A DNA stretch of 59,750 bases, from the NCBI GenBank assembly GCA_964469555.1, contig CAYYAQ010000010.1, positions 1 to 59,750 on the forward strand. The letters are read 5' to 3'. How positions within the stretch are numbered: the first letter of the stretch is position 1; every line of letters starts with the position of its first letter. Source of the stretch: CAYYAQ01 sp964469555. GTDB taxonomy: Bacteria; Planctomycetota; UBA1135; UBA2386. Of the stretch, positions 46,018-54,537 are shown one piece after another. Position numbers and translations under genes: made by a program. The notes under the pieces are model-generated. The model saw only the letters and a list, made by a program, of their open reading frames with translations, made no database searches and was not told the DNA's origin.

Positions 46018-46908
46018 ATGCTCCCACACCATTTCATTCGCCTCCTTTTCGTCTCGCTCGTGCTCGCACAAGGATGCTCCGTGGCCGTGGCTCCACTTGA
46101 GCTGCACACTCGCAAGCGCCTCCCGATGGTGACGTCCGGTGGCTTCCGCGCCGTCACGGAGACGGTGCGTTGGGAGGCGCACAAGACCGCGCTCGTCATC
46201 TGCGACATGTGGGATGATCACTGGTGCAAGAGCGCCTCGCGCCGCGTGGCCGAAATGGCTGGCCCGATGAACGCCGCCGTCGAAGCGGCGCGCGCGCGGG
46301 GCATCTTCATCATCCACGCGCCGAGCACGACCGTCGCTCCGTACGAAGGAAGGCCGGCGCGCGAGAGAGCCAAGAACGCTCCGTTCGTCAAGCCGCCGCA
46401 GGCGCTGTCTGAGAAGGCGCGATGGGGGACGGCGTGGTGTTGGCCTGATCCCGAGCGCGAGCCCGGTATGCCGATCGACGATTCGGACATGGGGTGTGAC
46501 TGCGCGAAGAAATGCACGATTCGCCAGGCGTGGTCGCGGCAGATCGACACGATCCGCATCCATGATGCGGACGCGATCACCGACAACGGCCAGGAGACCT
46601 ACAACCTTCTCGAGCAGCGCGGTATCGACAACGTGATCCTGATGGGCGTGCACCTCAACATGTGCGTGCTCGGTCGCCCGTTCGGGATACGCCAGATGGT
46701 GAACCTCGGCAAGAACGTCGTGCTCGTGCGCGACTTGACCGACACCATGTACGACCCGCGGATGGCGCCGAAGGTCGACCACTTCTCCGGGACGGAACTC
46801 GTGGTCGAGCACATCGAAGCGCACTGGTGCCCGAGCATCACCAGTGGCGATCTGGCTGGTGGCGAGCCGTTCCGCTTTCGCGGGGACAAGCGAAACAAGC
46901 GCTACTGA
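46018..46908 (+). CDS. Exported isochorismatase-family cysteine hydrolase
   Basis: 296 aa. The N-terminus is hydrophobic and ends LAQGC, a borderline lipobox. The core has TALVICDMWDDHWC (catalytic Asp at the end of strand 1), AARARGIFIIHAPS and VILMGVHLNMCVLGRPFGIR with the nucleophilic Cys in NMCV, then VVLVRDLTD. These define the isochorismatase-like cysteine hydrolases, which include nicotinamidases and ureido-group amidases. Large inserts with extra Cys (MGCDCAKKCTI) distinguish the planctomycete type. The substrate is unknown. It starts 3 nt after the zinc-ribbon gene and ends overlapping the convergent ABC-F gene by 7 nt. Confidence 0.87.
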   Translation: MLPHHFIRLLFVSLVLAQGCSVAVAPLELHTRKRLPMVTSGGFRAVTETVRWEAHKTALVICDMWDDHWCKSASRRVAEMAGPMNAAVEAARARGIFIIHAPSTTVAPYEGRPARERAKNAPFVKPPQALSEKARWGTAWCWPDPEREPGMPIDDSDMGCDCAKKCTIRQAWSRQIDTIRIHDADAITDNGQETYNLLEQRGIDNVILMGVHLNMCVLGRPFGIRQMVNLGKNVVLVRDLTDTMYDPRMAPKVDHFSGTELVVEHIEAHWCPSITSGDLAGGEPFRFRGDKRNKRY

Positions 46909-48809
46909 CTCTCGCGGATCGCCTCGAGTTCTTCCCAACGAGCGTACAGTTGATCGACATCCGCCTGGGCCCTCGCGCGGGACGTGGTCACCTCCTGCGG
47001 GTCCTCGCCACCTCCCTGCCACAGCACGGGGTCCTCGAGCTTCGCATCGAGGGCAGCGAGCTCGGATTCGATCGCGCCGATCTTCTCCGGTAGCTTCTCG
47101 AGTTCAGCGTGCTCGCGGGTGCTGAGTTTGCGCTTCTTCTCTTTCGGCTTGGTGACGGAAGTGCTCGCCTGTGGGGTCGATGCCGTCTTGTGTTCCGACT
47201 GCGCCCGCTCATCGGCCATCTTCTCGAGAAGGAGGCTGAGGTCGCCCTCGTGCACCCGGTGGTTGCCGTGACCGTCGAAGTGCAGGATCCGAGTGGCGAT
47301 TCGGTCGAGGAAGAAGCGGTCGTGGCTGACCGCGAGCACGACCCCGGGGAATGCACAGAGCGCCTCTTCGAGTGCCCGCAGCGTCATCAGGTCCAGGTCG
47401 TTCGTCGGTTCGTCGAGGATGACGACGTTGCCATCGGCGCAGAGGAGTTTCGCCAGCAGGACACGGTTGCGTTCGCCACCCGAGAGGTTCTCGACCTTGG
47501 CGTGCTTCATCGCTCCCGGGAACAGGAACTGCTCGAGGAAGCTCTCGACGCGGATCGTGCGCCCGTCGACGTGCACGTAGTCGTTCTGGCCCGCCACCTC
47601 CTCCAACACGGTCTTCGACTCGTCGAGATCGGATCGGCGCTGATCGATGGAAGCGAACTTCACCGTCGATCCACGGTGCACGGTTCCAGACATCGGCGAC
47701 AACTCTCCGGTGCAGAGTTTGAGGAACGTGCTCTTGCCGGAGCCGTTTGGACCGACGATGCCAATCCGCGTGCGGGCGCCGATCTCGAGGTCGAGGCCGT
47801 CGAAGAGCGGCGTGTCGTATCCGCCGGTGACATCCGAGAGTTTCAGGACGCGCTCGCCGAGACGCGGGCCGGAGGGGATCGCGAACGCCAGGTCCCGACC
47901 GGCCCCGGCGGGGGCGGCGTCGACGAGATCCTGGTAGCGACCGATGCGTGCTTTGGATTTCGTCGTGCGGGCGGGGGGGCCACGGCGCATCCACTCGGTT
48001 TCTCGCCGGAGGAGGTTGGCGCGGGTCGACTCCGATGCCTGTTCTCGATCGAGTCGCGTGGCACGGGCGGCCAAGAATTCGGTGTACGCGCCGTCGTACT
48101 CGTGCAGGGTCCCGTTCTCCAACTCGATCGTCCGCGTGACGAGGCGGTCGAGGAAGTACCGGTCGTGTGTCACGAGAATGAGAGGGGTGCGTGACTGAAG
48201 CAGGTGGTCTTCCAGCCAGTTCGTGACGTGGGCATCCAGATGGTTGGTCGGCTCGTCGAGGATCAAGAGTTCGGGCGCGGAGAGCAGCAACTGCGCCAGG
48301 GCGACGCGTCGCCGCTCGCCGCCGGACAGCTCGCCGCACGGGACGTTGACGTCGGCGAGCCCGAGGTCGTGGATCATCGCCTCGATGCGGTGCTCGATGT
48401 CGTGTCCGCCCTGGGCGTCGAGGATCGCGTCGAGCCGCGCCTGCTCGGTGAGGAGGCGGTCGAGGTCGTCGGTGCCGGCGGTCACCAACTGCTCGTGGAT
48501 CGCTTCCAAGGACCGCAGTGTCCCGATTCGCTCGGCGAGACCCTGCCGCACGACATCCACGATGCTGTGATCCGGGTCGAACGTGGGCTCTTGCTCGAGA
48601 TATCCGATGCGCAGTCCACGTCGCACGGTTCGTTGACCGTGGTCGGGTTGCTCCACGCCGGCGATGATCCGGGTCAAGGTCGACTTTCCCGAGCCGTTTG
48701 CACCCAGCAGGCCGATGCGGTCCGAGTCTCCGACGACCATCGACACCTGATCGAGGAGCGTTCGGTCTCCATAGGTGAGGGAAACCTCCTGCAGCGTGAG
48801 CAAGCCCAT
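46902..48809 (-). CDS. Uup-like ABC-F ATPase
   Basis: 635 aa from ATG 48809. Two ABC domains in one chain: Walker A GANGSGKST and GPNGSGKST, signature LSGGERRRVALA and LSGGERNRVLLA, Walker B LLILDEPTNHLD and VVILDEPTNDLD, and H-switch THDRYF and SHDRFF. No membrane domain, so it is a soluble ABC-F protein. The ~60-residue linker with arginines (ESTRANLLRRETEWMRRGPPAR) is the P-site tRNA interaction motif, and the Lys/Glu-rich C-terminal coiled coil (REHAELEKLPEKIGAIESEL) is as in Uup. Such proteins act on stalled ribosomes. Starts 10 nt after the aldA stop, so likely one transcript. Confidence 0.93.
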   Translation of the reverse strand: MGLLTLQEVSLTYGDRTLLDQVSMVVGDSDRIGLLGANGSGKSTLTRIIAGVEQPDHGQRTVRRGLRIGYLEQEPTFDPDHSIVDVVRQGLAERIGTLRSLEAIHEQLVTAGTDDLDRLLTEQARLDAILDAQGGHDIEHRIEAMIHDLGLADVNVPCGELSGGERRRVALAQLLLSAPELLILDEPTNHLDAHVTNWLEDHLLQSRTPLILVTHDRYFLDRLVTRTIELENGTLHEYDGAYTEFLAARATRLDREQASESTRANLLRRETEWMRRGPPARTTKSKARIGRYQDLVDAAPAGAGRDLAFAIPSGPRLGERVLKLSDVTGGYDTPLFDGLDLEIGARTRIGIVGPNGSGKSTFLKLCTGELSPMSGTVHRGSTVKFASIDQRRSDLDESKTVLEEVAGQNDYVHVDGRTIRVESFLEQFLFPGAMKHAKVENLSGGERNRVLLAKLLCADGNVVILDEPTNDLDLMTLRALEEALCAFPGVVLAVSHDRFFLDRIATRILHFDGHGNHRVHEGDLSLLLEKMADERAQSEHKTASTPQASTSVTKPKEKKRKLSTREHAELEKLPEKIGAIESELAALDAKLEDPVLWQGGGEDPQEVTTSRARAQADVDQLYARWEELEAIRESQ

Positions 48810-48819
48810 TTGTACGGCG

Positions 48820-50256
48820 CTAGGTGTAGTTGATGTAGACCATGTGGGTCTGGGTGAACTCGTACAGCCCGTGCTTGCCGTCGGCACCGCCGATTCCACT
48901 CTTGCGCCAACCGGCGTGGAAGCCCTGCATTGCCTCGAAGTGCTCGCGGTTGATGTACGTCTCGCCGAAGTGGATCTCGTTGCACGCGCGCATCGCGACG
49001 TTGATGTCCTTGGTGTAGATCGACGAAGTCAGTCCGTAGTCCGAGTCGTTCGCGTTGGCGATCGCCTCGTCGATGTCGTCGAACTTCACGACCGGGATCA
49101 CCGGGCCGAACACCTCCTTGTGGATGATCTCCATGTCCTGACGGCAACCGGTGAGGACGGTCGGCTCGTAGTAGAAACCGCCATCGCCTGGTCCGCGCTT
49201 CCCGCCGGTCGTGAGTTGTGCGCCGTCGTCCATGGCTGTCTTGACAAGGGACTGGACCTTCTCGAAACCCTGCTTGTTGATCAGCGGCCCGTAGTCTACG
49301 GACTCGTCGGCGATCGGGTCGCCGAACTTGGACGCGGCCATCGAGGTCGTGAGCTTGTCGGTGAACTCGTCGGCAACCTGGCTCTGGACGTACACGCGCT
49401 CGGCGCAGTTGCAGACCTGGCCGGAGTTGATGACGCGGGACGCGGTGATGGCATTGACAGCGAGATCGAGGTCGGCATCGGCGAGGACGAGCGCAGGCGC
49501 CTTGCCGCCGAGCTCGAGGTTGACCTTGGTGATGTTCGGGGCGGCGGCGGCCATGATGTGGGTGCCGGTGCCGACGTTGCCGGTGAAGTTGATCATCCCG
49601 ATCTTAGGACTGCTGGCCAGGGCGTTGCCGACCGTCGGTCCCCGACCGTGGACAGCGTTGAACACGCCCGGGGGGAGGTCACTCTGCTCGACGAGCTTGC
49701 AGAACTCGACGCAGTTGATCGGCGTCTCTTCGCTCGCCTTCACGACAAGCGTGTTTCCGGTGACGAGCGCGGGCGCCAACTTGCGGGCGATGAGGAAGAA
49801 CGGGAAGTTCCATGGCAGGATGCCGCCGATCACGCCGATCGGGTGGCGGAACATGAAGATGTTCTCACCGACGCGGTCGGACGGGATGATCTCTCCCTCG
49901 ATCCGCCGCGCCCACTCCGCCATGTAGTCGAGGTAGTCCGCAGTGAAACCCACCTCGACGCGGGCGAGGCCCAGCGTCTTGCCTTGCTCCTCGGTGATGA
50001 TGCGCGCGATGGGCTCCAGGTTGTCCCGTACGATCGAGGCCAGGGCGTGGACGTGGCGCGCGCGGTCGTTCGCGGGGAGGTTGCCCCAGGACTTCTGCGC
50101 AGATGCGGCGGCGTCCAGCGCGGCATCGACGTCCGCGTTCGTACTCTCCGGGACCGTCGCGAGGTGCTGCCCGGTCGCAGGATTGATGACATCGATCCGC
50201 TCGGACCCGGATGAGGGTTGGAAACGGCCTGCGATGAAGTTGTCGAAGTTGGACAT
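48820..50256 (-). CDS. aldA: AldA-type aldehyde dehydrogenase (lactaldehyde/glycolaldehyde)
   Basis: 478 aa, the full family length. The sequence follows E. coli AldA block by block: VEVGFTADYLDYMAEWARR, GILPWNFPFFLIARKLAPAL, KVNLELGGKAPALVL with the general-base Glu, SRVINSGQVCNCAERVYV with the nucleophile Cys, EVFGPVIPVV and FEAMQGFHAGWRKSGIGG. It oxidises small alpha-hydroxy aldehydes with NAD. In organisms that break down fucose and rhamnose, L-lactaldehyde comes from those sugars, which fits the sulfatase and esterase gene content, although no fucose or rhamnose genes lie in the window. Upstream of the ABC-F gene on the same strand. Confidence 0.95.
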   Translation of the reverse strand: MSNFDNFIAGRFQPSSGSERIDVINPATGQHLATVPESTNADVDAALDAAASAQKSWGNLPANDRARHVHALASIVRDNLEPIARIITEEQGKTLGLARVEVGFTADYLDYMAEWARRIEGEIIPSDRVGENIFMFRHPIGVIGGILPWNFPFFLIARKLAPALVTGNTLVVKASEETPINCVEFCKLVEQSDLPPGVFNAVHGRGPTVGNALASSPKIGMINFTGNVGTGTHIMAAAAPNITKVNLELGGKAPALVLADADLDLAVNAITASRVINSGQVCNCAERVYVQSQVADEFTDKLTTSMAASKFGDPIADESVDYGPLINKQGFEKVQSLVKTAMDDGAQLTTGGKRGPGDGGFYYEPTVLTGCRQDMEIIHKEVFGPVIPVVKFDDIDEAIANANDSDYGLTSSIYTKDINVAMRACNEIHFGETYINREHFEAMQGFHAGWRKSGIGGADGKHGLYEFTQTHMVYINYT

Positions 50257-50368
50257 GGCTCGGCGTGAAGTAGAGGTAGTCGGGCGCGCAGCCTATTCGA
50301 CAGGAGTCTTCGACCCAACGGAACTCCGATGGCACAGATTACAATCCCCACGCGCGCCGTGAGTGGGG

Positions 50369-50563
50369 TCAGTTGCGGTCCTGCTCCGCTTCGCCGCGAA
50401 CGTGGGCGCCGCCGTCCGCGTCGAGTTCGACGTGAATGACGTTGGGGTTGCAGCAAACCGGACAGTCCTCGACGAAGCTCTGCCGAGAACCGGCGGACCA
50501 ATCGATCGGTATCACGATCTGTTCGCCGCAGGAGTCGCAGATATAGGTGCCGTCCTCGGGCAT
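50369..50563 (-). CDS. CPXCG-motif zinc-ribbon protein
   Basis: 64 aa from ATG 50563. The Cys pairs CDSCGE and CPVCC are separated by ~20 residues with IPIDWSAGSRQSFVEDCPVCC, the signature of the CPXCG-motif cysteine-rich family, typically 60-70 aa. One of the usual positions reads CPVCCNPN. Probably a small zinc-binding cytosolic protein; function unknown. It begins 4 bases after the SASA esterase gene ends on the same strand, so it is likely co-transcribed. Confidence 0.85.
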   Translation of the reverse strand: MPEDGTYICDSCGEQIVIPIDWSAGSRQSFVEDCPVCCNPNVIHVELDADGGAHVRGEAEQDRN

Positions 50564-50567
50564 CGGC

Positions 50568-51512
50568 TCACTTCCCCAGGATGGAGAGCATCGCGTGGGC
50601 AAACGAGTCCCCGATGAGAAAGTAACTCTCGGCGTTGCCGAACCAGTGGTGGCCGTGACCGACGTTGGGCGAATGCTCCTTGGGGCGTAGGAATGAGCGG
50701 GTCTTCACGAACCGGATGTTGTCCGCGAACTCGGGTCGTGTCGCGATCACTGCCTGGTTGGCGCGGAATACTTCGTTGCTAGCGTTGCCTGTTTCTCCAA
50801 CGACGACAGGCAAGCGCGCCGAGTTGAAGTGCTTTCGCACGTCGCGGATGAGATGTGCGAGGTTTGATTCGTAGTCCGCGACGGCAGCCTTGTCGAACAT
50901 GTCGTTCCAACCCTGGAACCAGACGAATCCCGCGATCTCGTACCCGCGGCCCGCGTAATCGGGGAAATACTTGCCGAGGTTGTCGAGCACTTCGCGGCAC
51001 TCCGCGAGCATCTTGGTGTAGTAGGGGCCGACATCGCCCCCGGCGCTCGGGGGACGAAAGTCCTTGTAGAGACTCTTGCCACCCCACGCGGCTTTCAGGA
51101 GCAGTACCGGAGCGTCGACGGCGTCGCCGATCACGTGGCCGAACTGGAGTTCCGGGCCGAAGTGATGTCTTCCCGGGTAGACCGCGTAGCCGATCGAGAG
51201 CTTGCCCGCCTTGAGCCGCGCGTCCTCACCCGCCCGGTACCAGACGCGGACGTCATCGCGCTCGGCCCACTTGCCGCCCGCGTCGCGCAGGTGCCGGAAC
51301 TTGGATGCCTTTCTCGGGTCCTCCATCAGGCGGATCAGGGTGCCGCGACCGCCGTTGTAGTGCTTCTCATGAACGAGATCGACGACGGCTTGACCTTCCA
51401 TGTTGGACTGGCCGGCGAGGACGAATACTCGGATTCGCTGTGGCTCCGAGGAATTCGCGCGGGGTTCAGCGCAGGCGGGAAGGACGGCAAGGAGAATCAG
51501 GAGCAATCGCAT
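50568..51512 (-). CDS. Exported SASA-type carbohydrate esterase
   Basis: 314 aa. The N-terminus MRLLLILLAVLPAC has a lipobox-like end. VFVLAGQSNMEGQ is block I with the catalytic Ser (typical of sialate O-acetylesterase-like CE6 enzymes). KAAWGGKSL supplies the block II Gly, FVWFQGWNDM block III, and NVGHGHHWFGNAESY the His near the end. These enzymes remove acetyl groups from plant or algal polysaccharides. Compared with the 2236 gene it is the single-domain version. It reads into the CPXCG gene. Confidence 0.88.
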   Translation of the reverse strand: MRLLLILLAVLPACAEPRANSSEPQRIRVFVLAGQSNMEGQAVVDLVHEKHYNGGRGTLIRLMEDPRKASKFRHLRDAGGKWAERDDVRVWYRAGEDARLKAGKLSIGYAVYPGRHHFGPELQFGHVIGDAVDAPVLLLKAAWGGKSLYKDFRPPSAGGDVGPYYTKMLAECREVLDNLGKYFPDYAGRGYEIAGFVWFQGWNDMFDKAAVADYESNLAHLIRDVRKHFNSARLPVVVGETGNASNEVFRANQAVIATRPEFADNIRFVKTRSFLRPKEHSPNVGHGHHWFGNAESYFLIGDSFAHAMLSILGK

Positions 51513-51563
51513 GCGAGGATCATCACACGACCGTGGTGATTCACAAAGCCGAGGATGTGAAGG

Positions 51564-51695
51564 TCAGGGCTTCGAGTTCTCCAGCTGAAGCAGCGCCGTC
51601 GCGATCAACCCTGAGCCCACCAAGATCGAGCCTGCCAGGAATCCACTCGCCCCTGCGGCCAGGATGTAGATCACCACTCTCAAGCGTGGTTTCAC
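51564..51695 (-). CDS. Small single-helix membrane peptide, 43 aa
   Basis: GTG 51695 opens KPRLRVVIYILAAGASGFLAG and continues SILVGSGLIATALLQLENSKP to TGA 51566-51564. A basic start followed by a long Gly-rich helix and a short polar tail is a normal small membrane protein. No clear ribosome binding site is visible. It lies between the 51748 gene upstream and the SASA gene downstream, all on the minus strand. Function unknown; too short for any family claim. Confidence 0.5.
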   Translation of the reverse strand: MKPRLRVVIYILAAGASGFLAGSILVGSGLIATALLQLENSKP

Positions 51696-51747
51696 TTAGA
51701 GCAGTTCTCCCGGGGTCTAGCTCCGGGCATCGCAGTCTTGGTTGCTG

Positions 51748-52950
51748 CTAGATCTTCAGTGCGGCAAGCAACGCGTCGCACGCGACGTTCGCGATCGTGT
51801 TCCGCAGATCCACCCGCTTGGCCTTCTGTTGTGCCAGCGTCTGGTCGGAGTGGCGACCGCCGGCGATGATCTTCGCCATCAGGGCGTCCTGCGCGTGGTA
51901 GAGACCCTGCACGGAGTTGAACCCGGGCTTCCAGAGAACGGGGGGCATCTGTTCCAGGTGGGTCAGGATGGTGCGCACGGTGGCGCCGACATCGCCATCG
52001 TGGGCGGCGAGAAGGAGTTCGATCACGTCGCGAGTGGAGTACGCGTTGCCGCCGTTGTCCTCGTAGCGCTTCGCGAGTTGCTCCGGCAGGCGGACGTCTG
52101 ATGGCAGGATCAGGCTGAGTGCGATCAGCTCACGGACGCTACGATAGGCTCGGTAGGTCGCCGCCATGCGGTAGAACGCCGTGTGCGTGTCGCTCAGCGA
52201 GCGGATCATGGCCTTGCGGTCTTCGTGTTTCTTGGGGATGCAACGCTTCACCCAATCCGAGAGCATGGCGTCGTAGCAGAACACGCCCGTGCCATTGCCC
52301 GCGGTGCGCTCCAGAGCCTGGTAGAAAGTCTCCGCGCCGTTCTTCCAGGAGTCGAGGAAGACAGCGTGGTCGTCGGCGGACCGGTCGTTGTCCAGTTCAC
52401 GGAGGATCGCTGCGAGGGCGTAGTCCGAGTCGATGGCATTACCCGCGAGAAGATCCTCGATCTCGGCCTTCATGCGTGCCCGGTGCTTCGTTCGCTTGCT
52501 CGCGCGCTTCCTGGTCGCGACGGGTTCGCGGTCGACGATGTCGCCGTATGCGAAGCGGAACTCGCAGCGCGGCTTGAACGGCAGTTGTTCGACCATCGAG
52601 ACGGACTTGTCGACACCCGTCTCGGAGTTCATCTTGCGCTTGGCCATCTTGAGGGGCTTCTTGCGGGCCTTGCCGCCCTTCGTGCCGGCTTGCCGGTAGG
52701 CGAGGAGGCTGCGGAGGTACGGGTCTTCGATCCGCTTGACTGCGGCGCGAACCTCGGCGAGGACAGCCTTCTGCCTGCGTTCGCTCAGCTTGGCGAACTT
52801 CCGCATGGCCGCGTCGACACCCTTGGAAGATGCGGCGACGTTGACAGTCATGGCTGCGTGAGTCTGTGCACCAACATCGCCGCTCGAGAGTGTGAGCGCG
52901 AAGACGGCTGCACCGACTACGTACAGACTGATACCTCTTGTTTGATTCAT
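51748..52950 (-). CDS. Exported basic helical protein of unknown function, 400 aa
   Basis: A signal peptide ends in DVGAQT (residues 1-29). The mature protein is almost wholly helical and rich in Lys, Arg and Ala: VDAAMRKFAKLSERRQKAVLAEVRAAVKRI, a Lys/Arg-rich linker near 90-115, FYQALERTAGNGTGVFCYDAML, IRSLSDTHTAFYRMAATYRAYRS and VIELLLAAHDGDVGATV. It ends NTIANVACDALLAALKI. No catalytic motif; it reads like the helical cap or repeat scaffold proteins frequent in planctomycete exports. Its transcript may include the small genes downstream. Confidence 0.7.
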   Translation of the reverse strand: MNQTRGISLYVVGAAVFALTLSSGDVGAQTHAAMTVNVAASSKGVDAAMRKFAKLSERRQKAVLAEVRAAVKRIEDPYLRSLLAYRQAGTKGGKARKKPLKMAKRKMNSETGVDKSVSMVEQLPFKPRCEFRFAYGDIVDREPVATRKRASKRTKHRARMKAEIEDLLAGNAIDSDYALAAILRELDNDRSADDHAVFLDSWKNGAETFYQALERTAGNGTGVFCYDAMLSDWVKRCIPKKHEDRKAMIRSLSDTHTAFYRMAATYRAYRSVRELIALSLILPSDVRLPEQLAKRYEDNGGNAYSTRDVIELLLAAHDGDVGATVRTILTHLEQMPPVLWKPGFNSVQGLYHAQDALMAKIIAGGRHSDQTLAQQKAKRVDLRNTIANVACDALLAALKI

Positions 52951-53084
52951 GTGTGATCCCTCTGGCGCCCTGGGAGTGGTGTGGCCGGCGCCCTACTACC
53001 CAGTAAGGGCGCTTTTCGCGGTGGTTCCTGTCACGGAAGAAAAGGAAACTTCGCCGGGAATACGCGAATTCATCCGGATCGTGG

Positions 53085-53526
53085 CTAATTCCCGAAATCG
53101 GGAGTTTTTCTCGGCGAATCGCGTGCGCTGTCGTCGCTTGCGATCTGGCGCGGATCTGGTTTCCGGGCGCTGGCAGCGAGCACCACGCCGATGAACACGG
53201 CGAGCGCTGCGATCACCAGGCGCGGCGACGAGGATTCGGCCAGGAAGGCCACGCCGCCCAGCGCCGCGAGCACGGGTGCAACAGGTTGCACGATGGCCGC
53301 TTGCGTGGCGCTCAAGTACGCGAGCGCGTGGTGCCACAGGATGTAGCCGAGGCCTGAGGCGATCGCTCCAGAGGCGACGCCGGGTCGGAAACGCCAGAGC
53401 GTTTCGTGGTTCGACAGATTGGAGCTTCGCAGTCGGGGCGACCGTTCTCTTGACGTTCTGCCCCTGAGCGAGGATCGAGGAGCCGAGTCCGAGAGCGACA
53501 CATGCGAGCGCGGGGAGGGTGTTCAC
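53085..53526 (-). pseudogene. Exported-protein start running into an EamA transporter remnant
   Basis: GTG 53526 starts a signal peptide (NTLPALACVALGLGSSILAQ) and about 20 further residues of an exported protein. From about 53400 another frame reads the C-terminal third of an EamA/DMT drug-metabolite transporter: GAIASGLGYILWHHALAYL, SATQAAIVQPVAPVLAALGG, then a last helix to the stop at 53085. Seven of the ten EamA helices are missing. Two unrelated genes joined at a break, as in other places in this window. Confidence 0.55.
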
Positions 53527-53616
53527 GACCCTTCGTTCGAGGTGAGGTGATCCGACAGAGCGGCGGATCATACTCCCAGCGTTGTCCCGAGAACGTTTGG
53601 AACGTCCAGACGCGAG

Positions 53617-54510
53617 CTACTTGCTGCGCAGCGCGGCGCGCAGTGAGTCGTCGACGAGGGGTGGGGAGTCTGGGGACCACTCCGCAGATCGGAGCTGTTC
53701 GACGGTCAAGTTCTTTGCCGATCGAAGGTCCGCATCGCGCACGTCCGCGCCTTTGAGGATGGCATGTTCCAGATTCGCACCGGACAGGTTTGCATCGAAG
53801 AGGTTCGCGTCGTTCATTCGCGCGTGGCGAAGGTCGCAGTTGCGAAGATCCGACCGTCGCAGGTTTGCGTTCTTCAGGTTTGCGTAGCCGAGCTTCGCGC
53901 CGGTGAGGTTGGGACCGCGCAGTTGTGTGAACCCGAGCGTCTTCGGCACGATGCGTCCCGAAGTGATCAGCTGCGAACGGAGGGCGCCGGAGAGGTGGGG
54001 AGGGCAGCCTCGGCTCCAGAGAGCGGACTGCAGCTGTCGAGCCGTGAGGTTGCGCACGCCGCGGAGATCCGCGTGTGTCAACCAAACTCCGTCGAGTTTG
54101 CAATCGAGCAAGTTTGCGCCCGCAAACTGGGCGCCGACGAGATTTGATCCGGTGAGGTTGGCGCGCGTCATGTCGGCCCGGTTGAGGTAGCACCGAGTCA
54201 TGTTCGCGCGCAGGAATTTCGCATCGACGAGATCGCAGCCGGTCATGTCGACCTTGGCGAGGTCGCTGTCGGTGAAGTCAGCACCGCGGCAATCATTGCC
54301 GTTGAACAAGGCGTGGGGATAGTAGCAGCGGCGCATGTCTGCTTCGCGGAATGACCGACCGCGGAGGTCTTCGCCACGTTTGTCGACGCCTCTCGTGCTT
54401 TTGCCGCGGACCCCCTCCTCCGCGATCTGCTCCATCTGCTGGTTTTCCGACGCGGTCGATTGGCAGCCGGCGAGGACGAGTGAGATGGTGAATGTGCACG
54501 TTTTGTTCAT
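53617..54510 (-). CDS. Pentapeptide-repeat lipoprotein
   Basis: 297 aa. Lipobox LVLAGC puts the lipid on Cys 16. From residue ~50 to the end the chain is built from A(D/N)LxX pentapeptides, for example ADMTRANLTGSNLVGAQFAG, then YANLKNANLRRSDLRNCDL and ANLFDANLSGANL. Such repeats fold as a right-handed quadrilateral helix. Two non-repeat interruptions (NLTARQLQSALWSRGCPP and NLTVEQLRSAEWSPDSPP) are themselves similar, so the protein is two copies of one larger unit. Periplasmic or outer-membrane anchored; not a Qnr-type gyrase protector, which is cytosolic. It is divergent from the M19 gene. Confidence 0.92.
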   Translation of the reverse strand: MNKTCTFTISLVLAGCQSTASENQQMEQIAEEGVRGKSTRGVDKRGEDLRGRSFREADMRRCYYPHALFNGNDCRGADFTDSDLAKVDMTGCDLVDAKFLRANMTRCYLNRADMTRANLTGSNLVGAQFAGANLLDCKLDGVWLTHADLRGVRNLTARQLQSALWSRGCPPHLSGALRSQLITSGRIVPKTLGFTQLRGPNLTGAKLGYANLKNANLRRSDLRNCDLRHARMNDANLFDANLSGANLEHAILKGADVRDADLRSAKNLTVEQLRSAEWSPDSPPLVDDSLRAALRSK

Positions 54511-54537
54511 CGCGACGAGATGGTAGCTTCACGCGCC
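54511..54537. promoter_or_regulatory. 27-bp divergent start region
   Basis: The start codons of the pentapeptide gene (-) and M19 gene (+) are only 27 bases apart. TAGCTT on plus and TACCAT on minus lie close to each start, so -10 elements appear to overlap and -35 elements would fall inside the opposite gene. Both transcripts would have very short or no leaders. Confidence 0.4.

Noticed and set aside
53617..54510. Qnr-like quinolone protection protein
   Set aside because: The pentapeptide protein has a lipobox and would be outside the cytoplasm, away from gyrase.
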